From Lachnospiraceae bacterium (lineage in GTDB: Bacteria > Bacillota > Clostridia > Lachnospirales > Lachnospiraceae), in contig JAFPZU010000118.1 of assembly GCA_017417105.1 (NCBI GenBank), positions 1 through 36,007 of the forward strand: a stretch of DNA of 36,007 nt, in the 5' to 3' direction. Of this stretch, positions 1-8,363 are shown piece after piece. The notes beneath the pieces were generated by a model. That model was not told where the DNA came from. It saw only the letters and a list, made by a program, of their open reading frames with translations, and ran no database searches. Each line of letters opens with the position of its first letter. Position 1 is the first letter of the stretch. The position numbers were made by a program, and so were the translations under genes.

Positions 1-98
1 CACCCTTATAGTTATGTAAACCACCATTCTTTTGGCTGTTTTTTAAAAAAATATACAAGATATTGTGTGTTATTTGCACTTGTGTGCAGTTTTGCACA

Positions 99-127
99 TA
101 GACAATGGACTGACGGGGTGGTAGAAT
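99..127 (+). promoter_or_regulatory. sigma-A-type promoter for the cbi genes
   Basis: TAGACA at 99-104 and TAGAAT at 122-127 are separated by exactly 17 bp, close to the TTGACA/TATAAT consensus. Transcription would start near 134, leaving a leader of about 60 nt before cbiG, too short for a full cobalamin riboswitch. A perfect inverted repeat, TGCAC-N4-GTGCA (75-88), followed by a third TTTGCACA half-site (91-98), lies just upstream of the -35 box and could be an operator. Predicted by eye only. Confidence 0.5.
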
Positions 128-195
128 AGGGAGCGATATGTGCTTAATTGCAACGGCGGTCGTGATGGGAATAAAGGAAGAAGTCAGGAGGAAAT

Positions 196-1131
196 ATGAA
201 CGCGGCGATCATAACGTTTACTGCTGAAGGACGAAAGCTGGCGGAAAAACTTATGGAGAACGTGAGCATTTTCCGGGAAGCAAAAACGTATAATGCCCAC
301 AATCAGGAAGGAACCGATGGCTTGCACAAATTCGTTAAGGATAACTTCGTAAAGGGGGGAGCCATCGTTTTTATCGGCGCAACCGGGATCGCGGTGAGAC
401 TCATAGCTCCTCTTGTACAGGATAAGACTACTGATCCTGCAGTCATGGTTCTTGACGAAAAAGGGCGGTATGTGATACCCATCCTTTCAGGTCATATCGG
501 CGGCGCCAATGAACTGAGCGCAAAGATTGCTTTCGGAATGGGATCGATTCCTGTAATAACAACTGCTACTGACATAAACGACAAGTTTGCAGTTGATATA
601 TATGCCAAGGAAAACGGTCTGGAGCTCCCTGAAAAGGCGGACATCGTGGAGATCTCCTCGAAGGTGCTGGATGGTGGAAGGGTCAGCATAAGAAACAAGG
701 CAGAAGAGGATTCGGTCTATATCACGGTTGACGATGCCCAGTACAAGCTTAAGAGAAAACCTTACGTTCTTGGAATCGGATGCAAGAAAGGCATAAGGCT
801 TTCACAGCTGGAGGTTTATATCAGCGAGCTTCTTGGAAGTTATAAGCTGGATCTTGGTGAGATCGGGCTTGTGGCGACAATAGACCTTAAGAAGAATGAA
901 AAAGCGCTGCTTGAGTGGTGCGAGACACATAAAAAGAAGATACTGACCTTTACTGCGGCAGAGCTTATGAAGCAGGAAGGGGATTTTTCGGGATCGGATT
1001 TTGTTAAGAAAACTACCGGAGCGGATAATGTCTGCGAAAGAGCGGTAGTGGCTGCAGGATGCAGGATCATCGCAAAGAAGATGGCGAAGTACGGCATCAC
1101 GGTGGCGGTAGGAATAAGAGAGAATAAGTAA
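196..1131 (+). CDS. cbiG: Cobalt-precorrin-5A hydrolase CbiG
   Basis: This enzyme opens the delta-lactone ring of cobalt-precorrin-5A and releases the two-carbon fragment as acetaldehyde, in the anaerobic (early cobalt) cobalamin pathway of the cytoplasm. The 311 residues match the usual CbiG length. The N-terminal domain shows GATGIAVR (61-68), LSGHIGGANELS (97-108) and ITTATD (121-126); the C-terminal CbiG_C domain starts around residue 187 with GIGCKKG (193-199). The ATG at 196 follows AGGAGG at 186-191. The stop is 19 bp before the TTG start of the cbiJ-E-T fusion, so the two are surely one operon. The other cobalamin genes are not in this window. No riboswitch is visible upstream. Confidence 0.95.
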   Translation: MNAAIITFTAEGRKLAEKLMENVSIFREAKTYNAHNQEGTDGLHKFVKDNFVKGGAIVFIGATGIAVRLIAPLVQDKTTDPAVMVLDEKGRYVIPILSGHIGGANELSAKIAFGMGSIPVITTATDINDKFAVDIYAKENGLELPEKADIVEISSKVLDGGRVSIRNKAEEDSVYITVDDAQYKLKRKPYVLGIGCKKGIRLSQLEVYISELLGSYKLDLGEIGLVATIDLKKNEKALLEWCETHKKKILTFTAAELMKQEGDFSGSDFVKKTTGADNVCERAVVAAGCRIIAKKMAKYGITVAVGIRENK

Positions 1132-1150
1132 ACGGAAGGAAATAAAGGAT

Positions 1151-3235
1151 TTGGCCAGGATATTAGTTTTTGCGGGAACAACAGAAGGAAGAAAGCTTGC
1201 CGAGAAGATATCCCTTGCGAGGGTGAGCGCCCTTGTATGCGTTGCTACGGAGTACGGCATGCAGGTGATGCCTGATCTTGAAGGGATAGAAATGCGGCAG
1301 GGGAGACTTACCGAGTCACAGATGGAAGAGCTCATGCAGAGTGAGGAGTTTATCTGCGTGGTTGATGCTACCCACCCTTATGCAACGGTCGCTTCGGATA
1401 ATATAAAGGCAGCTGCGGAAGCTACAAGGCTCCAGTATATAAGACTTAAGAGAGAGACCGGGCGTAATACCGACTTCACAAAGCCCGGAGTCCACTATTT
1501 TGATGACAACGAGTCCTGCGCTATAGCGCTGGAGGGAACAAGAGGCAGTGTGCTCCTTACAATAGGAAGCAAGGAGCTTTCGATATACACAAGAAGAGGG
1601 TCACTCAAGGGAAGGCTTATCGCAAGGGTGCTTCCCGGAAGTGAGAGCCTGAAGACTGTTGAAACCCTTGGGCTTGGAGGAAGGGATATCATAGCGATGC
1701 AGGGTCCCTTCAGCAAGGAGATGAACCTGGCGCAGATCAGGGACTTTAATGTGACCGTGCTCGTGACAAAGATGTCCGGACAGGCCGGAGGATTCTTTGA
1801 GAAGGCTCTGGCGGCCGATGAAGCGGGGATAAGTCTTTTTGTAGTAGGCAATCCTGATTCTACCGAAGGAATGAGCTACGATGAAGTGTGTAACCAGCTT
1901 ACCATGATAACGGGAGTTAGGATCGGGCGCGACAGGCAGTTTGAGGTATCGGTAGTAGGCTGCGGGATGGCAAACGAGGGAAGTCTTACCGGAGATGCCA
2001 AGAATGCAATAGAAGGAGCGCAGTATATATTCGGCTCCAAGAGGCTGGTGGATATTTACGGAAGAGAGAAGCAGAGCTTTCCTTTTTACAAACCGGTTGA
2101 TATCATTCAGTACCTGGACAGATTGTCGTCTTCGTTGTCGGATGACACAATAAAAGCTGCTGTTCTGTATTCCGGGGATTCAGGTTTTTACAGTGGAACC
2201 AGCGCATTGATCCCGGCTCTTGACGAGTGGAAGGAGGAGCAGAAAGGAAGAGGGACCACGGTCTATATAAGACAGATCCCGGGAGTTTCGTCAATATCGG
2301 CGCTTTCGGCTCTGATGGGTATCACCCATGAAAACAGCAGAATAATCTCCATGCACGGTGTCGAGCAGGATGTGACCTCGGACATGAATGTAATAACGAC
2401 TGTGAGGAATAACGAGAAGACTTTCCTGCTTCTAACAAAACCGGATGATTTTATTTATTACGGCAAGCTGCTCAGCGAAGCAGGGCTTGAGGATGTAAAG
2501 CTTGTGATGGGAGTCAATATCGGCTCTCCGGAGATGAAGATCTTCGGAAAGACGGCAGGGGATGCGGCTGATATGTCGGAAGAGATCCCCGAGGGGCTTG
2601 CCACTCTCTACATATATAATGATGATCCTCTCAATACAGCCGGATTTGCGCTTAAGGATTCGGACTTTACGCGAAAAGAAGGCATACCTATGACAAAAGA
2701 GGAAATAAGGTATGTGATCCTTGGAAAGCTGGGGCTGAAAAAAGGAGAGGTGTTCTATGATGTAGGAAGCGGTTCCGGATCGATTTCGGTGGCTGCGGCC
2801 GGAATTTCAGATGACATCAGAGTGTACGCAATAGAGGACAGGTCAGATGCGGCGGAGCTTACCGAGTATAACCGGGTAAAATACGGCAGGGATAACGTAA
2901 CTGTCGTTAGGAAAACTGCGCCTGAAGTATTTGACGTACTTCCCAAGCCTGATGCGGCTTTTGTGGGCGGTTCAAACGGCCGGCTTACTGAGATAATAAG
3001 AGGAATAAGGGATAAGAACCGGGCAGTGAGACTTGTGGTGAGCGCGATAACGATAGAAACGCTGACAGAAATAATGGGCGTTATGGCAGAGCTTCCGAAT
3101 TCTTCAATTGATGTGCTTCAGATGAACATCTCCAAAACTGCAACTGTTGAAAAATATCACCTGATCAAACCTTTGTACCCTGTTTTCATAGCTGTGATCT
3201 CTTTCATGGCTGAAGAAGAGAAGAACAGGCGTTAG
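1151..3235 (+). CDS. Trifunctional cobalamin enzyme: CbiJ-CbiE-CbiT fusion
   Basis: The 694 residues hold three corrin-ring enzymes in series. Residues 1 to about 250 are CbiJ/CobK, the NADH-dependent precorrin-6A reductase, with GTTEGRKLA (9-17) and DATHPYA (72-78). From about 258 to 480 comes CbiE, the precorrin-6Y C5-methyltransferase (tetrapyrrole methylase fold), starting at VVGCGMANEGSLT near 265. From about 508 comes CbiT, the C15-methyltransferase and decarboxylase, with the entry motif IPMTKEEIR and the SAM-binding loop YDVGSGSGS near 536-544. CbiE-CbiT fusions (CobL-like) are common; adding CbiJ gives three consecutive pathway steps in one chain. The start is a TTG at 1151 behind AAGGA (1136-1140); no ATG lies nearby in frame, and the residues after TTG begin the expected Rossmann strand ARILVFAGTTEGR. 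Confidence 0.93.
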   Translation: MARILVFAGTTEGRKLAEKISLARVSALVCVATEYGMQVMPDLEGIEMRQGRLTESQMEELMQSEEFICVVDATHPYATVASDNIKAAAEATRLQYIRLKRETGRNTDFTKPGVHYFDDNESCAIALEGTRGSVLLTIGSKELSIYTRRGSLKGRLIARVLPGSESLKTVETLGLGGRDIIAMQGPFSKEMNLAQIRDFNVTVLVTKMSGQAGGFFEKALAADEAGISLFVVGNPDSTEGMSYDEVCNQLTMITGVRIGRDRQFEVSVVGCGMANEGSLTGDAKNAIEGAQYIFGSKRLVDIYGREKQSFPFYKPVDIIQYLDRLSSSLSDDTIKAAVLYSGDSGFYSGTSALIPALDEWKEEQKGRGTTVYIRQIPGVSSISALSALMGITHENSRIISMHGVEQDVTSDMNVITTVRNNEKTFLLLTKPDDFIYYGKLLSEAGLEDVKLVMGVNIGSPEMKIFGKTAGDAADMSEEIPEGLATLYIYNDDPLNTAGFALKDSDFTRKEGIPMTKEEIRYVILGKLGLKKGEVFYDVGSGSGSISVAAAGISDDIRVYAIEDRSDAAELTEYNRVKYGRDNVTVVRKTAPEVFDVLPKPDAAFVGGSNGRLTEIIRGIRDKNRAVRLVVSAITIETLTEIMGVMAELPNSSIDVLQMNISKTATVEKYHLIKPLYPVFIAVISFMAEEEKNRR

Positions 3236-3271
3236 GAATGAGTGCGGTGTGCGGAATTATGGTAATAAGTT

Positions 3272-4933
3272 ATGGAAACCAAAAGAGATATCTTACAAAA
3301 CAAAATCTACCTCTATCTAACTGAATTTTTTGCCGGGATGGGGGTTATGGCGGTGGAGCTGGGAGCATCGAGACTTCTGGCTCCCTATTTTTCTTCAAGT
3401 CAGATAGTTTGGACTATTATAATAGGAACGATCATGGTATCGATGGCTTTGGGGAACATTTTTGGAGGAAGGAGCGCTGATAAAGATCCGGATCCGGAAA
3501 AGCTTTACAGGAGGCTTTTGATAGCCGCGGTCTGGATAGCTGCGATACCCGTCTGTGGGAAATATCTCATAATCCTTATCTCCGGAGCATTAGTTCTTAC
3601 CATCAATACTAACTTCCTGATCATAGCGGCTTTCCTCTCCTGCATGATAATCTTTGTTTTCCCGCTTTTTCTGCTTGGGACGGTAACTCCCTCACTTGCA
3701 AAATATACAGTCGGGTCGCTGGATGATTCCGGAAAGGTTGTAGGACAGCTGGGGGCAGCCAATACCATAGGCTCCATAATAGGTACATTCGTCCCGACCT
3801 TTGTGACAATACCGGCAGTTGGAACCGCTGTTACCTTCCTGATCTTCTCGGGGGTGATATTAATTATTAGTCTAATATTCTTTTTGCTTCGAAAAAGCAA
3901 TATAAAACTGTGCGTTATTTGTTCAGTGCTGTTCATTCTCTGCGCTCTTTTTGGAAACTCCGATTCCTTTGCTTTCTGGGAGGATGACCTTAAGTATGAA
4001 GGAGAATCCATCTATAATTATCTTCAGGTGGCAGAGGATGACAGAAGTGTCAGACTTTCTACAAATGTGCTGTTTGGCGTACAGTCCGTGATGATGAAAA
4101 CCGATGAGCTTACCGGAATGTACTATGACTATGCTCTTGCGGCGCCTGTTATGGCAGGAGTTCCGGAGGACGGAGTAACAGATGTTCTCATACTTGGAAT
4201 GGGAACGGGTACATACGCAGCACAATGCGATAAATATTATGATAATATTAGGGTTACAGGAGTGGAAATTGACGATAAGATCACGGATCTTTCCTATAAA
4301 TACTTCAACGCCGGGCCGGATATACCGGTTTATACCTATGACGGCAGGGCATTTCTCAAAGCAGTACAGGATAAATATGATGTAATAATGGTGGATGCCT
4401 ATCAGGATATCTCGATTCCGTTCCAGATGTCGTCGGTAGAATTTTTTAATGAGGTTTATGACCACCTGGAAGAAAACGGAGTGCTTGTTATTAATATGAA
4501 TATGCATTCAGATATGAAAGGAAATATAAATGAGTATCTCTCCGACACAGTCGCATCGGTTTTTCCTTCCGTTGCCTTTGTGGATGTGCCCGGATGTACG
4601 AACAGGGAGCTTTTTGCCGTAAAAAGTGCCGATGTTGACAGTGTAGATTCTGTTGGAAATGTCAGCAGTGTTGGCAGTGGAGATATTCTTGCAAGATTTG
4701 ATGCAGGTATGGATAACATAACCGTGAATGATGAACTGAATCAACTGATGCTCAACATCAGGTCTGTTGTTAATGTGTATAAAGGAGGCAATTTTATCCT
4801 TACGGACGACAAAGCTCCGGTTGAGCTCCTTGGGATGAGAGAAATTGATATGATGATCAGCGAAGAGCTCGGATATTACAAAAATGTATACAAAAAAGAG
4901 GGCGTTGAAGGGATAATGAAACGCTTGATATAA
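3272..4933 (+). CDS. Membrane-anchored spermidine-synthase-like protein
   Basis: The N-terminal 210 or so residues form about six to seven hydrophobic segments that start with the family motif VELGASRLLAPYFSSSQIVW. The C-terminal half is an aminopropyltransferase-type Rossmann domain with VLILGMGTGTYA (about 305-316), an acidic residue in VTGVEID, and DAYQD (about 374-378) where spermidine synthases carry the catalytic Asp motif. This is the architecture annotated as fused MFS/spermidine synthase. Whether such proteins make polyamines is unproven. A short Val/Ser/Asp-rich tract (about 452-470: SADVDSVDSVGNVSSVGSG) looks like a recent repeat-driven insertion. No good ribosome site precedes the ATG, and the gene lies 36 bp after the cbi fusion, so it may be translated from the cbi transcript. 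Confidence 0.85.
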   Translation: METKRDILQNKIYLYLTEFFAGMGVMAVELGASRLLAPYFSSSQIVWTIIIGTIMVSMALGNIFGGRSADKDPDPEKLYRRLLIAAVWIAAIPVCGKYLIILISGALVLTINTNFLIIAAFLSCMIIFVFPLFLLGTVTPSLAKYTVGSLDDSGKVVGQLGAANTIGSIIGTFVPTFVTIPAVGTAVTFLIFSGVILIISLIFFLLRKSNIKLCVICSVLFILCALFGNSDSFAFWEDDLKYEGESIYNYLQVAEDDRSVRLSTNVLFGVQSVMMKTDELTGMYYDYALAAPVMAGVPEDGVTDVLILGMGTGTYAAQCDKYYDNIRVTGVEIDDKITDLSYKYFNAGPDIPVYTYDGRAFLKAVQDKYDVIMVDAYQDISIPFQMSSVEFFNEVYDHLEENGVLVINMNMHSDMKGNINEYLSDTVASVFPSVAFVDVPGCTNRELFAVKSADVDSVDSVGNVSSVGSGDILARFDAGMDNITVNDELNQLMLNIRSVVNVYKGGNFILTDDKAPVELLGMREIDMMISEELGYYKNVYKKEGVEGIMKRLI

Positions 4934-5239
4934 TATCGTTGACAAGATTATGTCAAACAATTATGTATACCAAAACTGTCGATATGAAAAACGACTTAAA
5001 AATACAGGCTGCTATGATAAAATGACACCTGCTCAACATGGGCAAAGTTATCGAAACAGGTCCTGAATCCGCATTGTATACAATATACAATCCCGAAAAT
5101 TTCAGGCAGATTTTGACGTTATGTCAACCTAATTTTTCATTCCGCTGTATCGCGATATCAAAGCCTTAAACCCTGCTCCCGGTAAAATATCAGTATTAAA
5201 TCTTCATACAGGTTAAAATGGCTGAAAAAGCCCGTAAAA
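4934..5239 (+). other. Gene-free region with orphan promoter and palindromes
   Basis: No convincing gene is visible. TTGACA (4939-4944), 17 bp and TATGTA (4962-4967) form a credible promoter pointing into the gap. The -35 box is one arm of a perfect palindrome TTGACA-N6-TGTCAA (4939-4956). A related palindrome TTGAC-N5-GTCAA lies at 5113-5127, and TTGTATA-CAA-TATACAA at 5074-5090. The only short ORF starting near the promoter is 13 codons (from ATG 4985) without a ribosome site. The stretch could encode a small RNA or be the remnant of a regulated gene; neither is shown. Confidence 0.4.
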
Positions 5240-5263
5240 TAAGGGCATGAAGCCATGCCCTTA
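5240..5263 (-). terminator. Terminator of the GGDEF gene
   Basis: A perfect 10-bp stem with a 4-nt loop (TAAGGGCATG / CATGCCCTTA) lies about 30 bp past the stop of the GGDEF gene. Read on the minus strand it is followed by TTATTTT. An alternative GCCC/GGGC stem just beyond it is followed by TTTTTC, giving a second possible stop. The plus-strand side has no T-run, so this mainly ends minus-strand transcripts. Confidence 0.75.
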
Positions 5264-5292
5264 AAAGTCATTTAAAGATCCCTGAAACGCTC

Positions 5293-6612
5293 TTATTTTT
5301 GATCCTGTTCCAGTTCTTTGTTGTAGATCTTGTGTCCGGCTCTTCCGTGAGTCTTGACGAAGTAAAGAGCCTTGTCCGCTTTTTTATAGAGCTCGGAGAA
5401 GTCTTTGCCGTCTCTGGGGACTATGGCTATTCCGATGGACATCGAAACCTCTTTTCCGAAATCTTCCCCGTCAAATGAATGCATTATCAGATTCTGTACC
5501 TTTGCTGCAAGAGAAGCGGCATCCTCGGGAGTGCGGATATTGTGCATGAAGATCATGAACTCGTCACCGCCTATGCGCCCCGTTACATCCATTCCCTTGA
5601 AGTTATTGCGTATGATATCTCCTATGCGGGCCAGAACCCTGTCTCCGGTGCTGTGGCCGTAGGTATCGTTGATATGCTTGAACTTATCGGTATCCAGGAT
5701 CATGAGGGCGCCGGTAAGCGTATCATCCTTCTCATACTGCTCCAGGGTGGTTCGTATCAGGGTCTCGGTAGCCTGCTTGTTCATAAGGCCTGTAAGACCG
5801 TCGTGGTCAGCCCTTAGCTTTAATTCGATCTCTTTTATCTTATCTTCGTGAATATCGACAATATGACCAATGACGTGGGATACATAGCCCTCTTTGCCCA
5901 AGATGCTCACAACGTCGGCCCTGTACCACCTGAACTCGTCTGTGGGATTTATCAGCCCCTTGGAACGAAATTCCAGCTTATCCCTGTGAGCGTGAGCCAT
6001 GGCGCTTTCAAGCATTTCGGTGTAAGAAACGATATCTTCTTCAAAAATCCCAAGATCCGGGATCCTTTCGTGATAGCTTTTTATCACCGAATCGTGAGCC
6101 AGAGCATCAGTTTCGGTAATGCGGTAGATGCATACGTCCGTGCGGCAGTTAAAATCAAAGGTGATATCCGTATCCATAAGAAGGTGCATATAATCAGATT
6201 GCCGTTTAAGCTCTTCTTCTATTGTCTTCTGCTCCGTGCAGTCGAGTATGACCGCGGTGACAATATTTGAGTCGTTTTCGCGGGAATACAGGTTGCCGTG
6301 GAATCTAAGCCACATAAGACTGCCATCGCTTGATACTATACGGAATTCAAATTCTGCGGCTCCGTCATCAGCCAGTATATCCGTAAGACCCTGCTCAAAA
6401 ACCGGCAGATCATCGGGGATAATGGAGATACGGATCCTTTTAAAGATATTATCGATATCTACTTTGTTTCCGTTAAACATACGGTAGAGACCGTCGTTTT
6501 TATAAAGAGGCGTAACTTCCCTCGTTTTTGAATCAATATCAAAAACGCAAATGCCGCCTATGAAGTTGTTTACAATGGAATTAATGAAATTCTGGTCTAT
6601 CTCTGGTTTCAT
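5293..6612 (-). CDS. PAS-PAS-GGDEF diguanylate cyclase
   Basis: Probable diguanylate cyclase making cyclic di-GMP from two GTP. The 439 residues contain two PAS-like sensor domains (about 15-130 and 145-262), a short charged linker and a GGDEF domain (about 270-435). The active-site motif is intact: RIGGDEFMIF, with GGDEF at 348-352, and DHDGLTGLMNK opens the domain. The product-inhibition site, normally RxxD, reads KGMD, so feedback inhibition may be weak or absent (inference). There are no membrane segments, so it is cytosolic. The start ATG follows AGAGGTG. It lies 68 bp downstream of the glutamine synthetase on the same strand with no obvious terminator between, so co-transcription is possible. 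The input signal cannot be told from sequence. Confidence 0.9.
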   Translation of the reverse strand: MKPEIDQNFINSIVNNFIGGICVFDIDSKTREVTPLYKNDGLYRMFNGNKVDIDNIFKRIRISIIPDDLPVFEQGLTDILADDGAAEFEFRIVSSDGSLMWLRFHGNLYSRENDSNIVTAVILDCTEQKTIEEELKRQSDYMHLLMDTDITFDFNCRTDVCIYRITETDALAHDSVIKSYHERIPDLGIFEEDIVSYTEMLESAMAHAHRDKLEFRSKGLINPTDEFRWYRADVVSILGKEGYVSHVIGHIVDIHEDKIKEIELKLRADHDGLTGLMNKQATETLIRTTLEQYEKDDTLTGALMILDTDKFKHINDTYGHSTGDRVLARIGDIIRNNFKGMDVTGRIGGDEFMIFMHNIRTPEDAASLAAKVQNLIMHSFDGEDFGKEVSMSIGIAIVPRDGKDFSELYKKADKALYFVKTHGRAGHKIYNKELEQDQK

Positions 6613-6680
6613 TATTTTACACCTCTTACATATTACAGATGATGATTACAAGGCGGCATGCGCTTTTGGGGCTTGCTTCT

Positions 6681-8111
6681 TTACAGGTCGTAGTATATGG
6701 CAAATTCAGCCGGATGGGGTATGCAGGAGATCTGCTCGAGATCTTTTCTTTCAAGCCCTATCAGCTGCTTTATAAGCCTTTCGGGGAAGACTCCGCCTGC
6801 TGTCAGGAAGTCGTGATCCTGCTCCAGCGCATCGATTGCTTCACCGAGAGTTTTCGGAAGTCCCGAGATCTTTGCCTTTTCTTCCTCGGAAAGGTCGTAA
6901 AGATTGAAATCGTAAGGTCCCCAGCCTTTTTCGTGGGGATCGATCTTCTTTGCGATACCGTCAAGCCCTGCCATAAGGATGGCTGCATAGGCATAATAGG
7001 GATTGCAGGTAGCATCAGGGTTTCTCAATTCGAATCTCTTTGTTTCGGGGGTCTTAGCATAGGCAGGTATCCTTATGACTGCGCTTCTGTTTGCCATGGC
7101 GTAGCCTATGGTCACGGGAGCTTCGAAGCCGGGTACCAGCCTTTTGTATGAATTTGTTGAAGGGTTAGTTATGGCGCAGAGGGCGGGAGCATGTGTCAGA
7201 AGACCGCCCATGAAGAAGTGTGCCGTTTCTGAAAGCTGAGCGTATCTGTCGGGATCGTAGAATACGGGTTTTCCGTCCTTGAACAGGTGCATATGCACAT
7301 GCATGCCGTTTCCTGCCTCGCCTGCGAGGGGCTTTGGCATGAAAGTTGCTGTACAGCCGTTTTCTATCGCTTCGTTTTTTATAACATACTTTGCGGACAT
7401 GGTGTCATCGGCAAGCTTTAACATATCTCCAAGCTCAACTTCTATCTCCATCTGTCCGCAGCCGCCAACCTCGTGATGGTGGTATTTTACGTCTATTCCC
7501 CATTCTTCCATTGCAAGACACATACGGCTCCTTAAGGAATTATGTATGTCCTGGGGGAGAGAGGTATGATAGCCTTTGCCGTGAGGTATCTGGAAGCCGT
7601 TATTATTCTCGTCAAACTCACTGACCCAGGGAGCCTGCCTCGTCATAATCTTTGAACTTACCGTGCCGCCGCCGACCTCGTAGTTTACGGAATCAAATAT
7701 ATAAAACTCGTATTCGGGACCTATCTTCATTTCATCGGCTACGCCCTGTTCTTTCATATAATCAAGGGCGCGGATGGCAACGTTTCTTGGATACTGGTCG
7801 AAGGGTCTGTTTTCCGGAAGGTCTATGATCTTCACATCGCCTATCATGGAAAGAGTTGGGACATCGGTATAGCTGTCTATAACCGCAGAATCAAGGACCG
7901 GTACGAAGACCATGTCGCTGTTTTCCACCGGAGCGTATCCGTAGTTGGAGCCGTCAAAGCCTATGCCGTGCTCCATGGTGCTTTCCGTCAGCCTTTCAGC
8001 CGGTATTGAAAGATGTCGCCAGCGTCCCGTGATATCCGTCAGTTTGAAGTCAACAAATCTGATGCCCTGATCTGTTATCAGAGCCTTGATGTCCGATAGT
8101 GTCTTTGCCAT
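6681..8111 (-). CDS. glnA: Type I glutamine synthetase, beta-like
   Basis: Glutamine synthetase makes glutamine from glutamate, ammonia and ATP in the cytoplasm as a dodecamer. The 476 residues contain IGPEYEFYIFD (metal-binding region), NGMHVHMHLF, the ATP-site region NPSTNSYKRLVPGFEAPV and RFELRNPDATCNPY. The C-terminus is unusual for a Firmicute. It carries NLYDLSEEE with Tyr405 where the beta-type (enterobacterial) enzyme has its adenylylated tyrosine (NLYDLPPEE), and it ends with DHDFLTAGGVF and PHPAEFAIYY, again as in beta-type enzymes. Bacillus-type alpha enzymes are shorter and differ here. The ATG follows AGGGGG. Whether an adenylyltransferase exists in this genome cannot be seen here. 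A second glutamine synthetase elsewhere is likely. Confidence 0.95.
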   Translation of the reverse strand: MAKTLSDIKALITDQGIRFVDFKLTDITGRWRHLSIPAERLTESTMEHGIGFDGSNYGYAPVENSDMVFVPVLDSAVIDSYTDVPTLSMIGDVKIIDLPENRPFDQYPRNVAIRALDYMKEQGVADEMKIGPEYEFYIFDSVNYEVGGGTVSSKIMTRQAPWVSEFDENNNGFQIPHGKGYHTSLPQDIHNSLRSRMCLAMEEWGIDVKYHHHEVGGCGQMEIEVELGDMLKLADDTMSAKYVIKNEAIENGCTATFMPKPLAGEAGNGMHVHMHLFKDGKPVFYDPDRYAQLSETAHFFMGGLLTHAPALCAITNPSTNSYKRLVPGFEAPVTIGYAMANRSAVIRIPAYAKTPETKRFELRNPDATCNPYYAYAAILMAGLDGIAKKIDPHEKGWGPYDFNLYDLSEEEKAKISGLPKTLGEAIDALEQDHDFLTAGGVFPERLIKQLIGLERKDLEQISCIPHPAEFAIYYDL

Positions 8112-8161
8112 TTTGCGTTCCCCCTGTATGAATTGTCACCATAAATAAGAAATACTTCATC

Positions 8162-8189
8162 AGTATATCACATATAGTGAGCTAATCAA
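8162..8189 (-). promoter_or_regulatory. Likely glnA promoter
   Basis: On the minus strand TTGATT (8184-8189) and TATACT (8162-8167) are 16 bp apart, about 50 bp before the glnA start. It lies back to back with the symporter promoter at 8246-8274, so the two genes share one divergent control region. No TnrA-like site was recognised. Confidence 0.45.
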
Positions 8190-8245
8190 AAATGCAACTC
8201 GCTTAATTTTATGTCTTGGCAACTACTCTGTGCTAAAACAACAGG

Positions 8246-8274
8246 TTGACAAATGAACATGCAGACTATATATT
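8246..8274 (+). promoter_or_regulatory. Promoter of the AGCS symporter gene
   Basis: TTGACA (8246-8251), a 17-bp spacer and TATATT (8269-8274) make a near-consensus promoter. The start would be near 8281. An in-frame ATG at 8253 lies between the two boxes and so cannot be the translation start; this supports the ATG at 8364. Confidence 0.7.
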
Positions 8275-8296
8275 ATTTTCCGTTGTTAAGGCATAG

Positions 8297-8330
8297 GAGC
8301 TCACTCGGGCAGGGTGGGCTCTGTTTTTTA
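8297..8330 (+). terminator. Intrinsic terminator inside the symporter leader (possible attenuator)
   Basis: GAGCTCAC (8297-8304) pairs with GTGGGCTC (8314-8321), one G-U pair, across a 9-nt loop, followed by TGTTTTTTA. It lies about 16 nt after the predicted start of transcription and 34 bp before the AGCS start codon. A terminator at this place implies control by attenuation, but no competing antiterminator or known riboswitch is evident in the roughly 83-nt leader. Confidence 0.55.
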
Positions 8331-8363
8331 GTGAATCTACTGCAGCAGCAGAAAGGACGGAAA

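Noticed and set aside
1-195. B12 riboswitch upstream of cbiG
   Set aside because: No B12 box or conserved core is visible in 195 bp, and the predicted leader is too short.
3505-4011. Long antisense ORFs opposite the spermidine-synthase-like and other genes
   Set aside because: They lack ribosome sites and protein-like composition, and lie opposite well-supported genes.
8253-8363. Longer start of the symporter at ATG 8253
   Set aside because: This ATG lies between the -35 and -10 boxes of the promoter; ATG 8364 has a proper ribosome site and gives the usual family N-terminus.
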